NCBI GenBank assembly: GCA_963738375.1 | Contig: CAVTWL010000002.1 | Location: 248,001-312,000, forward strand | Direction: 5' to 3' | Origin: Bog-159 sp963738375 | GTDB taxonomy: Bacteria > Acidobacteriota > Terriglobia > Bryobacterales > Bryobacteraceae | DNA length: 64,000 bases | In this document: piece after piece, positions 50,850 to 59,742 of the stretch | Position numbering within the stretch: position 1 is the stretch's first letter | Layout: the number at the start of each line of letters is the position of its first letter | The notes under the pieces: generated by a model | Told to the model about the DNA's origin: nothing | The model's database searches: none | Seen by the model: only the letters and a program-made list of their open reading frames with translations | Translations under genes and position numbers: made by a program

Positions 50850-51848
50850 GCAGAAACGCGGTACCGTGGCCGTCGCGCCACCTCCATCGAAAACGATAGC
50901 GTGCGCGTGACGGTGCTACACGAAGGGGGACACATCGCTGAGATTTTCGACAAGCGCAGCGGCGTAAATCCGTTGTGGACGCCGCCCTGGGAATCGATCG
51001 AGCCCTCCACCTACAGTTTGGAGAGGCATCCCGAATACGGGGCGGACGCCGAAAGCAGGCTATTAAGCGGGATCATGGGACACAACCTTTGCATGGACAT
51101 CTTCGGTCCTCCGTCGCCGGAAGAAGCGGCGGCCGGCCTGACCGTTCATGGTGAAGCATCCGTGGCCGTATACGAAATCTCGGCTTCGGCGACTGCCTTG
51201 ACCCAGCAGGCGCGCCTGCCGCAGTCGCAACTGCGCATCGAGCGCCACATCGCTTTGGCGGGGCCGGTTTTGGAAATCACAGAGTCAGTGGAAAACGAAA
51301 GCGCGACCGACCGGCCGATTGCGTGGACGGAACACGTCACGCTGGGGCCGCCATTTGTAGAGAAAGGCGCCACGCAGTTTCGGGTTGCGGTGGCGCAGTC
51401 GGCGGTACTTGAGGCAGGCAACGGTCCGGTTGAGCTTTACACGGATGTCTCCGTGTCCGGCGGTTTCACTACGCACTTGAACGACCCGGCGCGCGAGAAT
51501 GCTTTTTTCGTGGCGTGGTCGCCGGTCAGCCGAGTGGCGATCGGATACGTGTGGCGGCGAACGGATTTTCCCTGGTTGGGCGTTTGGGAGGAAAATTATA
51601 GCCGGACCGGCGCTCCGTGGAACGGCCGTACGCTGACTCGCGGCATGGAGTTTGGCGCGTCGCCGGTGGCGGAGACCCGCCGCCAGATGATCGAACGCGG
51701 CTCACTGTTCGGGCAACCGGCTTTCCGGTGGATTCCGGCGCGAACGCGTGTAGCCGTGAACTATCGCGCCGCAGTCCAAGGAGATCTGGATGGTTGCCCC
51801 TCCGAACTGAGGGGCAGCGCGGGCGGCGAGGTCGAATTTGTCGATTGA
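50847..51848 (+). CDS. Galactose-mutarotase-like protein
   Basis: 333 residues. The galactose mutarotase-like fold is suggested by ENDSVRVTVLHEGGHIAEIFDKRSGVNPLW at the start, later strands LEITESVENESATDRPIAWTEHVTLGPPF and the C-terminal GVWEENYSRTGAPWNGRTLTRGMEFG. No signal peptide. Family members isomerise aldoses or bind carbohydrates, with an unknown substrate here. The last 11 bp overlap the GNAT gene. It starts 12 bp from a divergent gene. Confidence 0.75.
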   Translation: MAETRYRGRRATSIENDSVRVTVLHEGGHIAEIFDKRSGVNPLWTPPWESIEPSTYSLERHPEYGADAESRLLSGIMGHNLCMDIFGPPSPEEAAAGLTVHGEASVAVYEISASATALTQQARLPQSQLRIERHIALAGPVLEITESVENESATDRPIAWTEHVTLGPPFVEKGATQFRVAVAQSAVLEAGNGPVELYTDVSVSGGFTTHLNDPARENAFFVAWSPVSRVAIGYVWRRTDFPWLGVWEENYSRTGAPWNGRTLTRGMEFGASPVAETRRQMIERGSLFGQPAFRWIPARTRVAVNYRAAVQGDLDGCPSELRGSAGGEVEFVD

Positions 51849-52203
51849 AGTGCGCCAGGGTTGCGCAGCCGATCTGGACGCCGTTGCCCGGATTCAGGCT
51901 TCGTCTTCGGAGGCCTCTCAATGGGAAGCCCATGAGTACCTGAAATACGATCTGATCGTGGCTCTTTGCGATGAGCCGGTGGCGGGTTTTGCGGTGGCAC
52001 GGCGGTTGGCCGAGGGCGAGAGCGAGTTGTTGAATCTCGCGGTTGAGCCTGCATTGCGCCGTATTGGCATAGGCAAGCGGCTGGTGCGGGAGTTAACCTC
52101 CCGCTACGGGGGAGCGCTCTGGCTGGAGGTGCGGGAGTCCAATAATTCCGCCCGTAACTTTTACAAATCAATGGGTTTCTGTGAAATCAGGCGAGCGCCG
52201 TAA
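51838..52203 (+). CDS. GNAT N-acetyltransferase, RimI-like
   Basis: 121 residues, short for a GNAT. Motif A appears as LNLAVEPALRRIGIGKRLVREL (about 64-85), and the end NNSARNFYKSMGFCEI matches the signature. Starts TTG 51838 within the mutarotase gene end. It resembles the RimI group; acceptor unknown. Confidence 0.8.
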   Translation: MSIEVRQGCAADLDAVARIQASSSEASQWEAHEYLKYDLIVALCDEPVAGFAVARRLAEGESELLNLAVEPALRRIGIGKRLVRELTSRYGGALWLEVRESNNSARNFYKSMGFCEIRRAP

Positions 52204-52232
52204 TTACTATTCCGATTCGTATGAAAGCGCTA

Positions 52233-52261
52233 TTGTCATGAACGTTCATTCATGATACTGT
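52233..52261 (+). promoter_or_regulatory. Candidate promoter with palindrome, upstream of DUF465 gene
   Basis: TTGTCA (52233-52238) and TACTGT (52256-52261) with a 17-nt spacer. A perfect 12-bp palindrome ATGAACGTTCAT (52238-52249) lies in the spacer, a possible operator. Confidence 0.4.
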
Positions 52262-52271
52262 CACAAGTAGA

Positions 52272-52362
52272 CGGCAGGTTCGATCGAAGGCCTGCCGCAC
52301 TTCTCAAGGCGATGAAGTGAAGACCCACCGAGCCGCGTTCCCGAACCACCGACTCGGCGTGG
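52272..52362 (+). promoter_or_regulatory. Structured 5' leader of the DUF465 gene
   Basis: Two stem-loops: CGGCAGG/CCTGCCG (52272-52297, with an inner palindrome TTCGATCGAA) and CCACCGAG.../CTCG..GTGG (52325-52362). A GGGAGG site follows before ATG 52391. Folding is my reading and not computed. Confidence 0.35.
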
Positions 52363-52390
52363 CAACCTCACTGGGAGGAACTGCCCCAAT

Positions 52391-52627
52391 ATGGAACGGA
52401 ACGCACAGGAACAATTCAAAGCGCATCTGATGGAAACGAGCGAGGAGTTTCGCCAGCTTGCCGCGACGCATTGCGATTACGCGAAGCGGTTGGACGAGTT
52501 GGAAGCTCTGCCGCACCTGACGGACCAGGAACAACTGGAGGAAGTGCGGTTAAAGAAGCTGAAACTCCATTTGAAAGATCAGATGGAAGCGATCATGAGC
52601 CAATACCGGGCTCAGCAAGTCGCTTAA
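52391..52627 (+). CDS. DUF465/YdcH-like small protein
   Basis: 78 residues, highly charged and helical: MERNAQEQFKAHLMETSEEF, then DYAKRLDELEALPHLTDQEQLEEVRLKKLKLHLKDQMEAIM. It fits the short coiled-coil YdcH/DUF465 family. No membrane segment; function unknown. Strong hairpin terminator follows 25 bp after the stop. The long structured leader is odd for such a small gene. Confidence 0.75.
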   Translation: MERNAQEQFKAHLMETSEEFRQLAATHCDYAKRLDELEALPHLTDQEQLEEVRLKKLKLHLKDQMEAIMSQYRAQQVA

Positions 52628-52652
52628 CTTCAGGTGCGCTGAAAGCGAATGG

Positions 52653-52685
52653 AAGCCCGGCCTGGCTCAGCCAGCCGGGCTTTTT
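52653..52685 (+). terminator. Rho-independent terminator of the DUF465 gene
   Basis: A 9-bp GC-rich stem AAGCCCGGC/GCCGGGCTT, loop with a second inner pairing (TGGCT/AGCCA), followed by five T. Located 25 bp after the stop codon, before the convergent mfd end. Confidence 0.85.
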
Positions 52686-52750
52686 CGTTGTGAGCCAGGT
52701 AGCTGTTCTGCAGGCGGCCGGTGGCGCTGTAAGAGTTGCCAACGCTGCGT

Positions 52751-55700
52751 TCAGGCTGTGAGCTGATCGAAACGTTGTTTGAGGAAGCTGAGAATTTCAG
52801 GTGGGGTGGTGGGTCCGTCCAGAGGGAGAATCAGGACTCCAGCGGGCGTGAACTGGGCTCCCCTGGTCTTGCCTACCAGGTTCATGAGGCGGGTAGGGTC
52901 GATGTGGGTTTCTGCGTGGAATTTGACGTTGAGAAGGGTATGGCGGCGGTCGATCGCTTCAATGCCCAATTTTTCGGCGGCGGTTTTGAGTTCGGAGTAT
53001 TGCAGGAGGTTGCGGACGGCTTCGGGGACGGCGCCATAGCGGTCTTCGAGTTCCTTTTCCACGCGGTCGCGATCTTCGGGGGTAGCAGTGTTGGCGATCT
53101 GGCGGTAGGCGCGAAGGCGCTGATTTTCGTCAGCGATGTAATCGGCGGGGATGCGGATGTCGAGGCCGAGGTTGAGCGCGGAGTGGATTTCGAGGGGAAT
53201 TTCTTCGCCTTTGAGTTCGCGAACGGTTTCTTCGAGGAGACGGGTGTAGACGTCGAAGCCGACGGAGTTGATGTGGCCGTGCTGCTCGCCGCCCAAGAGG
53301 TTGCCGGCGCCCCGAAGTTCAAGGTCGAGGGCGGCGATTTTGAAACCGGCTCCCAAGTCGCTAAATTCCTTGAGGGCAGCGAGGCGTTTGCGGGCGATTT
53401 CGGTGAGTTCGGTATCGGGGGGAACCAGGAGATAGGCGTAAGCGCGGCGGTTGGAGCGGCCTACGCGGCCGCGAAGCTGGTAGAGTTCGGAGAGCCCGTA
53501 GCGTTCGGCGTTTTCGATGATGATGGTGTTGGCGAGGGGGATGTCGAGGCCATTTTCTATAATCGTAGTACAAACAAAGATATCGTATTCGTGACGCATG
53601 AATTTGAGCATGGTTTGCTCGAGTTCGTGTTCGCCGATCTGGCCGTGGCCGACACCGATGCGAGCGCCCGGGATCAGTTCTTGGAGAAAAGCGGCGCGGG
53701 ACCAGATGGAGTCGACGCGGTTATGCAGGAAATAGACTTGTCCGCCGCGACTTATTTCAAGTTCCATAGCGGACTTGATGAGGGCGGGCTGGAAGTGGGC
53801 GACGGTGGTCTGGATGGAGAGGCGGTCTTTGGGCGGGGTTTCGATGACGGACATATCGCGCAGACCCAGTAACGACATGTGTAGAGTTCTGGGAATGGGA
53901 GTGGCGCTCATGCTGATGACGTCGACGCTTTGCTTGATCTGCTTGAGGCGCTCTTTGTGTTTGACGCCGAAGCGTTGTTCTTCGTCGACCAAGACGAGGC
54001 CGAGGTCTTTGAAGACGACATCGTGGGAAAGAAGGCGGTGGGTGCCGACGACGATGTCGACTTTGCCTTCGGCGAGATCGACGAGCACGGCCTTGATTTC
54101 CCTGGCAGTGCGGAAGCGGCTGAGCATTTCGACGCGGATGGGGAAGGGCTGGAAGCGGCGTTTGAAGGTTTCGAAGTGCTGGAAGGCGAGGACGGTAGTG
54201 GGGGCGAGGAGGGCTACCTGTTTGCCATCGCCCATGGCTTTGAAGGCGGCGCGCATGACGACTTCGGTTTTGCCATAACCCACGTCACCGCAGAGCAGGC
54301 GGTCGGTGGGATGGGGACTTTGCATGTCGCGTTTGATGTCTTTAATGGCGCTGAGCTGGTCGCGGGTTTCGGTGAACTCGAAGGCATCTTCGAATTCGCG
54401 CTGCCAGTTGCTGTCGTGGGAGAAGGCGAAACCTTCGGCCATTTTGCGGCCGGCGTAGAGTTTCAGGAGCTCGTCGGCCATGTCGCGCATTTTGGCTTTG
54501 ACGCGGGACTTGGTGCGCGTCCAGGTGGCACCTCCCATGCGGTCGAGGGAGGGGGCGGATTCGCCGGCGCCACGGAAGCGCTGGACGAGATCCATGCGGG
54601 TGAGGGGGACGTAGAGTTTTGCGCCCCCGGCGTATTCGAGGAGCATGTAGTCGCCCTGGGCTTCACCGCGATCGATCTCGCGGAGGCCTAGGAACTGCGC
54701 GACGCCGTGCTCGGCGTGGACGACGTAATCGCCGGGCTTGAGATCGACCAAGTCGGGAGAGAAGGTGGTGGCGAGGAGGTTCTTGGTGGTGGGGGCGCGG
54801 GCCACCAGTTCGGAGGTTTCGAAGAGGTCTTCGCTGCCGAAGATGGCGAGCGAGGCATCGCGGAAGACGACGCCACGACGGACGGCACCGCGGATGATGT
54901 AGATGGACGCGATGGAGCCGGCCATATAGGCGCGGCCGGCCAGGTATTCGGGCGTGGATTCGGATTGTTCGAGGCCCAACTGGTAGGGAAGGCCGTACTC
55001 GTTGAAGATATCGGCGAGGCGTTCCACGGCGCCGGTGGATTCGGCGAAGAAGGCGACGCGCGAGCCGGCTTCGGAAAGATTGCGAGCTTCGGCGATGGCT
55101 ACGGGCATGTTGCCGTGAAAGGAAAGCGCGGGGCGGGTAGAGACGTAAAAGGTTTTGGTGGGGGCGGTCCCGGCGGCGATGAGTTCGAGTTCTTCGAGGC
55201 GGATTTGCGGCGCGGCGGCGGCTTGGGATTGCAGTTCCTCCCATTGGAGAAAGACGCGGGCAGGGTCGTAGGCAGCGGTGACGGGGGTTTGTTCAAGGCG
55301 CTTCCAGAGGCGGGCGGCGGCGGCGGAAACCTGGGAGGGCTCGTCCCAAAGAACGATGGGGCGATCGACGAGGTCGAAGATGGACTTGAGGCGCGGCTGA
55401 ACCATGGGAACCAGGAGTTCCCAGCCTGGGAAGGTTTCTCCGGGGGGGGGCAGGTCGCGGGCGGCGACACCGGATTCGAGCACGAGATCGGCGAGTTTGA
55501 CGAGGAGGGCGCGGGATTTCTGATATTCGGTGAGGGGAAGCAGGAGGGCCTCATCGTTTTTCTGGACGGAGCGCTGGGATTCGACTTCGAAGCGCCGGAT
55601 GGATTCGAGGAGGTCGCCGAAGAGGTCGAGGCGGACGGGTTTGGGAGCCTCGGGCGAAAACACGTCGAGGATGCCGCCGCGGACGGAGTATTCGCCGACC

Positions 55701-56242
55701 ATTTCGACGGGTTCGCGCCGTTCATAGCCGACGCTTTCGAGGTGAGATACCACATCTTGGAGGGGAAGCTCATCGCCGACATGGAGGTTGAGGGCGAGCT
55801 GGCGGTAATAGTCAGCGGGGGCGGTGCGCAGGAGGGCGGAGGACACTGGCATGACGGTGACGGGGACGCGCCGGGTGGCGAGGCGCCAGAGTCCGATGGC
55901 GCGCTGGGAGCAGATATCGGCGTGGGGCGACATGCCCTGCATGGGCAGAACATCAAGTGCTGGAATGAGTTGCGGGGTAGCGGCGGAGCGATTTTCGATC
56001 AGGAGCTTATGGAAGGTATCGACGGCTTCGTAGAGTTCCTCGGCGCGCTTGTTACCATCCACTACAATTATAATAGGACGTTCAGTAAGTTGCCAAAGGA
56101 GGGTAGTGTAGATGGCTTTGGCGGTGGTAGTTAGGCCCGAGAGGGTTAGGCTGTCGCCTGAGGGGATGCGGCGTAGCAGATCCTGGAAGGCGGGGTGGCG
56201 GGCCAGGTTCAGAAACAGGTCGCGGATGGCTGGATTAATCAA
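52751..56242 (-). CDS. mfd: Transcription-repair coupling factor Mfd
   Basis: 1163 residues, typical length. Removes RNA polymerase stalled at DNA damage and recruits UvrA. Parts: a UvrB-like N-terminal half, a CarD-like RNA polymerase-binding domain (KPGDYVVHAEHGVAQFLGLREI, about 500-560), the translocase with Walker A GDVGYGKTEVVMR, the DEEQ box in LVLVDEEQRFGVKHKERL, SATPIPRTLHMSL and ENGLDIPLANTIII motifs, and the C-terminal TRCF region. A 9-G tract at 55442-55450 is in frame (LPPPGE). No promoter identified in the 356-bp gap. Confidence 0.97.
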   Translation of the reverse strand: MINPAIRDLFLNLARHPAFQDLLRRIPSGDSLTLSGLTTTAKAIYTTLLWQLTERPIIIVVDGNKRAEELYEAVDTFHKLLIENRSAATPQLIPALDVLPMQGMSPHADICSQRAIGLWRLATRRVPVTVMPVSSALLRTAPADYYRQLALNLHVGDELPLQDVVSHLESVGYERREPVEMVGEYSVRGGILDVFSPEAPKPVRLDLFGDLLESIRRFEVESQRSVQKNDEALLLPLTEYQKSRALLVKLADLVLESGVAARDLPPPGETFPGWELLVPMVQPRLKSIFDLVDRPIVLWDEPSQVSAAAARLWKRLEQTPVTAAYDPARVFLQWEELQSQAAAAPQIRLEELELIAAGTAPTKTFYVSTRPALSFHGNMPVAIAEARNLSEAGSRVAFFAESTGAVERLADIFNEYGLPYQLGLEQSESTPEYLAGRAYMAGSIASIYIIRGAVRRGVVFRDASLAIFGSEDLFETSELVARAPTTKNLLATTFSPDLVDLKPGDYVVHAEHGVAQFLGLREIDRGEAQGDYMLLEYAGGAKLYVPLTRMDLVQRFRGAGESAPSLDRMGGATWTRTKSRVKAKMRDMADELLKLYAGRKMAEGFAFSHDSNWQREFEDAFEFTETRDQLSAIKDIKRDMQSPHPTDRLLCGDVGYGKTEVVMRAAFKAMGDGKQVALLAPTTVLAFQHFETFKRRFQPFPIRVEMLSRFRTAREIKAVLVDLAEGKVDIVVGTHRLLSHDVVFKDLGLVLVDEEQRFGVKHKERLKQIKQSVDVISMSATPIPRTLHMSLLGLRDMSVIETPPKDRLSIQTTVAHFQPALIKSAMELEISRGGQVYFLHNRVDSIWSRAAFLQELIPGARIGVGHGQIGEHELEQTMLKFMRHEYDIFVCTTIIENGLDIPLANTIIIENAERYGLSELYQLRGRVGRSNRRAYAYLLVPPDTELTEIARKRLAALKEFSDLGAGFKIAALDLELRGAGNLLGGEQHGHINSVGFDVYTRLLEETVRELKGEEIPLEIHSALNLGLDIRIPADYIADENQRLRAYRQIANTATPEDRDRVEKELEDRYGAVPEAVRNLLQYSELKTAAEKLGIEAIDRRHTLLNVKFHAETHIDPTRLMNLVGKTRGAQFTPAGVLILPLDGPTTPPEILSFLKQRFDQLTA

Positions 56243-56598
56243 GGCTTGAGGTCATCAACTACAGTAATAGTATTAAAGAATAGACGCAGTGCTATGCGTC
56301 GCGAGGCCAATTAGCCGCCGATGAAGTGACATGGGCATGCTGATTTTAGTGTAACAGGGAGATAAAAGCCGGAGCGGGTTGCGAGGGGGCCACGGGTGGG
56401 GGGCGCGCAGGGTGCGGCGGCGGTGCCCGCCGGTGGAGAAGACGTTGTTTATCCGCTACGGCGCGTACCTGAAGCTTTCAGGGTCCAGGAGGATGCCGAG
56501 AAGCGAAAGGGGCCGCCGATGAATGCGGATAAACGCCGATAACTGGCTTGTTTTCAATGGGCGCTTAGCGGCGTTGCTCTGCGACTGGCTGGCCTAGA
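56243..56598. other. Intergenic region between mfd and a secreted-protein gene
   Basis: No gene is seen in 356 bp. It holds a 6-bp hairpin GACGCA/TGCGTC near 56283-56300 and a 12-bp direct repeat GCCGCCGATGAA at 56314-56325 and 56512-56523, 198 bp apart. The second copy is followed by a phrase (ATGCGGATAAACGCCGATAA) like dispersed repeats in GC-rich genomes. Confidence 0.5.
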
Positions 56599-57264
56599 CT
56601 AGGGAACTATGCCCACGATTTGGGCGGCGTAAGTGCGGTACGGCAAGCCCATTTGTTGGTCCGCATTGCTCAGTCCGAAGGTTCTTCCTGAACTGACGTT
56701 CTCTACCGAGACAGTGGTGTTGTATAACCAGTCGTTGGTGGTTCCCGCGCCGCCGGAACCTTGGCCGGTATCGGAAGGCGTGTCAAAGTCCACGACACCC
56801 TGGCTTTGTTGGACAGGGATTCCGTTGGCGTCCACAGAGGCGCTAATGAAGCCAAAGGTGAAGAGATTACCGGTCGTAACTTTGATCCCGGCGATGACTT
56901 CGAAGGGTATGGTTTGTACGGAAGGCGAGAGCTGCACGGAGAAGCCCCTGCCTATGGCTACAACTGTATAGACGGTCGAGGCTTCGACAGACTTGTATTC
57001 GAACAGGAGCGGGGTAATGAAGCCAGATTTATTTCCGGCGGTCGTTTCATCGTAGAGAAATTGAAAGGCGACGGGCCTGGTTCCAGATGGAAGGGAACCT
57101 CCGACGTAAATGTCGACTGTGGAAGACACCGTGTCGGTGACGTTCCTATGGATAGGGGCAGAGCCTTGGATGGTGGTGTTGTAGGATGGTGCTACTTGGG
57201 CAGGGGCCAGACGGACGAATAGCAGCGCGACGGCAGGGAAGAAGGCAGTTCGCAGCCGAATCAT
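56599..57264 (-). CDS. Secreted beta-rich protein of unknown function
   Basis: 221 residues. Signal peptide (AFFPAVALLFVRLAPAQ) followed by alternating strands: VSSTVDIYVGGSLPSGTRPVAFQFLYDETT, ASTVYTVVAIGRGFSVQL, IKVTTGNLFTFGFISASV. No domain or anchor is recognised. GGAGGG is a few bases before ATG 57264. It is downstream of mfd on the same strand but separated by 356 bp. Confidence 0.65.
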   Translation of the reverse strand: MIRLRTAFFPAVALLFVRLAPAQVAPSYNTTIQGSAPIHRNVTDTVSSTVDIYVGGSLPSGTRPVAFQFLYDETTAGNKSGFITPLLFEYKSVEASTVYTVVAIGRGFSVQLSPSVQTIPFEVIAGIKVTTGNLFTFGFISASVDANGIPVQQSQGVVDFDTPSDTGQGSGGAGTTNDWLYNTTVSVENVSSGRTFGLSNADQQMGLPYRTYAAQIVGIVP

Positions 57265-57332
57265 TGTGCTTACCCTCCTGTGGCGAGATGGTAGCACGGG
57301 GCAGGTCAGCGGATTACGGGTTACAGTGAGGC

Positions 57333-58724
57333 GTGCGATTTGCGATTGTGTTTCTCATGACAGTAGCGACGGCCGGCGCCGCGGATCCGAGGACGATGCG
57401 GCTGGACTGTTTTCATGGCGGAACAGCGACAGAAGAACAGATGTCGCTCGACGGCGTGGTACTGGAAGGGCCGTGGCCCGGGCGGCTGGACCGGGCGATC
57501 GACGACACGAACCTGGGCAAGTATTATTTCGAAGTGGTGGACCGGAAGACCAACCGGGTGTTGTACTCGCGCGGGTTCGCCAGCATATTTGGAGAGTGGC
57601 AGGAAACCGCCGAGGCGGGCGATTTGCGGCGCCAGTTTTCGGAATCGCTGCGCTTTCCTGCCCCGGAAGCGCCGGCGCAGGTGGTAGTGAAGAAGCGGGA
57701 CGCCAGGAACGCGTTGCGCGAGTTTTGGTCGGTGGTGGTGGATCCCGCCGATCCGGCGATTGACCGTTCGGGGCCGCCCAAGAACGTAAAGGTGTGGGCG
57801 GTGATGCAGAACGGCGAACCGCGCGACAAGGTGGATCTGTTGCTGATGGGCGACGGATACACGGCAGCGGAGATGGAAAAGTGGCACGGGGACGCGCGGC
57901 GGATGGCGGAGATGCTGTTCGCCGCGCCGCCTTTCAAGGAGCGGCGCGCCGATTTCAACGTGTGGGCGGTGGACACGCCATCGGAGGAGAGCGGGGTATC
58001 GCGGCCTTCGGATGGGGTTTACCGCCGGCCGGCGCTGCGGGCATCGTATGACGCGTTCGGGTCGGAGCGGTATGTTTTGACGTTTGACAATAGACGCCTG
58101 CGGGAAGCGGCATCGGCCGCGCCTTACGAGTTCATTGAGATTGTGGTGAACGACCGGAAGTATGGCGGGGGTGGGATTTTCAATTTGTACGCCACGGTGT
58201 CGGCGGACAACGCTTTCACGCCTTACGTATTCGTGCATGAATTCGGTCATCATTTCGCGGGGCTGGCGGACGAATACTACACGTCGGATGTGGCGTACGG
58301 GGCGGCCGGCGCGCGGCCAGAGCCTTGGGAACCGAATGTGACCGCGGACCCGAAGGCGGCGAAGTGGAACGGCCTTATGACGGCGGGGACACCGCTGCCC
58401 ACGCCTTGGCCCAAGGAGCAGTTCGAAGCACTGCAGAAAGACATTCAGGCGCGGAGGCGGGCGATCCGAGCGGCGCATCAACCGGAAGACGTGATGGAAG
58501 CGCTATTCCGCGAGGAGCGGGAAAAAGATACGGCGCTATTGGCGTCCGGGCCGTTTGGGCGTGCGGTTGGCGCCTTTGAAGGGGCGATGTACGAGAGCCG
58601 CGGGTATTACCGGCCGCAAGCGGATTGCATTATGTTTTCGCGCGACGAGGGCGGCTTTTGCGCGGTTTGCCGGCGGGCGATTGAGCGGATTATCGACCTT
58701 TATTCGCGGGCTCCGGCTCGATAA
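57333..58724 (+). CDS. IgA peptidase M64-family metallopeptidase
   Basis: 463 residues with a signal peptide (FAIVFLMTVATAGAA). The zinc site VHEFGHHFAGLADEY (His302, Glu303, His306, with Asp313 downstream) and the preceding VDLLLMGDGYTAAEM mark M64 peptidases. The C-terminal YRPQADCIMFSRDEGGFCAVCRRAI carries paired cysteines. It should act outside the cytoplasm; the name IgA peptidase reflects the first member and need not apply here. Starts GTG 57333. Confidence 0.9.
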   Translation: MRFAIVFLMTVATAGAADPRTMRLDCFHGGTATEEQMSLDGVVLEGPWPGRLDRAIDDTNLGKYYFEVVDRKTNRVLYSRGFASIFGEWQETAEAGDLRRQFSESLRFPAPEAPAQVVVKKRDARNALREFWSVVVDPADPAIDRSGPPKNVKVWAVMQNGEPRDKVDLLLMGDGYTAAEMEKWHGDARRMAEMLFAAPPFKERRADFNVWAVDTPSEESGVSRPSDGVYRRPALRASYDAFGSERYVLTFDNRRLREAASAAPYEFIEIVVNDRKYGGGGIFNLYATVSADNAFTPYVFVHEFGHHFAGLADEYYTSDVAYGAAGARPEPWEPNVTADPKAAKWNGLMTAGTPLPTPWPKEQFEALQKDIQARRRAIRAAHQPEDVMEALFREEREKDTALLASGPFGRAVGAFEGAMYESRGYYRPQADCIMFSRDEGGFCAVCRRAIERIIDLYSRAPAR

Positions 58725-58803
58725 CCGCTATTTACCGATTTTGCGGGATGAGCGGATAGCCGCGCGGCGTCCGGTCCGCATGCGCGTCACAACCCAGCGT
58801 TCC

Positions 58804-58827
58804 GCGCCTCAGCGCATGCTCAGGCGC
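58804..58827. terminator. Hairpin between convergent M64 and yjbQ genes
   Basis: GCGCCT/AGGCGC with an inner AGC/GCT around a GCAT loop. It lies 7 bp beyond the yjbQ stop on the minus strand and 79 bp after the M64 stop. No T-run, so it may be a bidirectional pause or processed terminator. Confidence 0.4.
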
Positions 58828-58834
58828 ATCCCGT

Positions 58835-59248
58835 TTATTCTCCCATGACCTTGATGACCACGCGTTTGGCGCGCTGGCCGTCGAATTCGGCGTAATAAAT
58901 TTGCTGCCAAGGCCCGAAGTCGAGTTTGCCCGCGGTGACGGGCACGATGACCTGATGGTGGACGAGCAGGCTTTTGAGGTGCGAGTCGCCGTTGGATTCG
59001 CCGGTGGCATGATGCCGGTAATCCTGGCGAAAGGGCGCGAGGTGCTCCAGCCACTGGTCGATGTCGGCGAGCAGACCGTCTTCGGCGTCGTTGACCCAGA
59101 TGCCGGCGGTGATGTGCATGGCGGAGACGAGGATCATGCCTTCGGCGATGCCGCTTTTGTGGAGGGCGCTTTCGACCTGGGAAGTGATGTTTATGTATTC
59201 ACGATGTTTGGTCGTGCGAAAGGTCAAGTATTCGGTATGAAACCGCAT
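58835..59248 (-). CDS. YjbQ/UPF0047-family protein
   Basis: 137 residues. The family core is plain: INITSQVESALHKSGIAEGMILVSAMHITAGIWVNDAEDGLLADIDQWL, then HHATGESNGDSHLKSLLVHHQVIVPVTAGKLDFGPWQQIYYAEFDG. Some members have weak thiamin-phosphate-synthase activity; metal-binding histidines are kept. Starts at ATG 59248; a TACCAT hexamer is 6 nt upstream, no Shine-Dalgarno. Divergent from the response regulator. Confidence 0.93.
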   Translation of the reverse strand: MRFHTEYLTFRTTKHREYINITSQVESALHKSGIAEGMILVSAMHITAGIWVNDAEDGLLADIDQWLEHLAPFRQDYRHHATGESNGDSHLKSLLVHHQVIVPVTAGKLDFGPWQQIYYAEFDGQRAKRVVIKVMGE

Positions 59249-59280
59249 AAGGGGATGGTAACTCTGATAGCATTCGTGTG

Positions 59281-59642
59281 ATGGAATCACCGGCGGGGCG
59301 CATTTTGATGGTGGACGACGATGCGGCGCTGCTGCAGGTGATGGCCACGTATCTTGCCCGGCTGGGTTATGAGGTGGATGCTTGCCGCAGCGCAACCGAG
59401 GCATGGGAGAAGGCCCAAGCTGGGGGGGGGCGTACGACTGGGCGCTGGTGGATTTGAATATGCCGGGAATGCCGGGGGACGAGTTGGCGCGGCGGATTCT
59501 GGAGGCGAAGGCGGCGACGCGAGTGCTGGTGGTGAGCGGGTATGCGGGGGAGGGCGACCGACTGGGGGGGCTCGATGCGAGCCGGGTGAAGTTCTTGCAC
59601 AAGCCTTTCAAGCCTCAGGAATTGGCGGACGCGCTGGGGTGA
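59281..59642 (+). CDS. Response-regulator receiver protein, frame changed at poly-G
   Basis: About 120 residues across frames. The first ~50 (ILMVDDDAALLQVMATYLARLGYEVDACRSATEAWEKA) are a receiver N-terminus with the acidic pair; the rest, in another frame, has DWALVDLNMPGMPGDELARRI (phosphorylated Asp), VLVVSGYAGEGDR and KFLHKPFKPQELADAL. The two are separated by nine G at 59422-59430. Restoring the frame needs one more G or two fewer. No output domain or kinase is near. TAGCAT is 7 nt before ATG 59281. Confidence 0.8.
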
Positions 59643-59742
59643 GGCGCGCGCGGCCTGTTGCCATCCTGGCGCATGGAACAGGTAAGTGGCGTGTTGCGTT
59701 TTTGTGCGATGCTGGTCGGAGGAAAGGCAGGAGACCAGCGCT

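Noticed and set aside
54707..56134. Long open frame on the plus strand opposite mfd
   Set aside because: It is the GC-rich antisense shadow of mfd, Gly/Glu/Asp-rich with no domain; the same holds for the plus-strand frame at 1641-3320 opposite fabI and the phosphatase gene.
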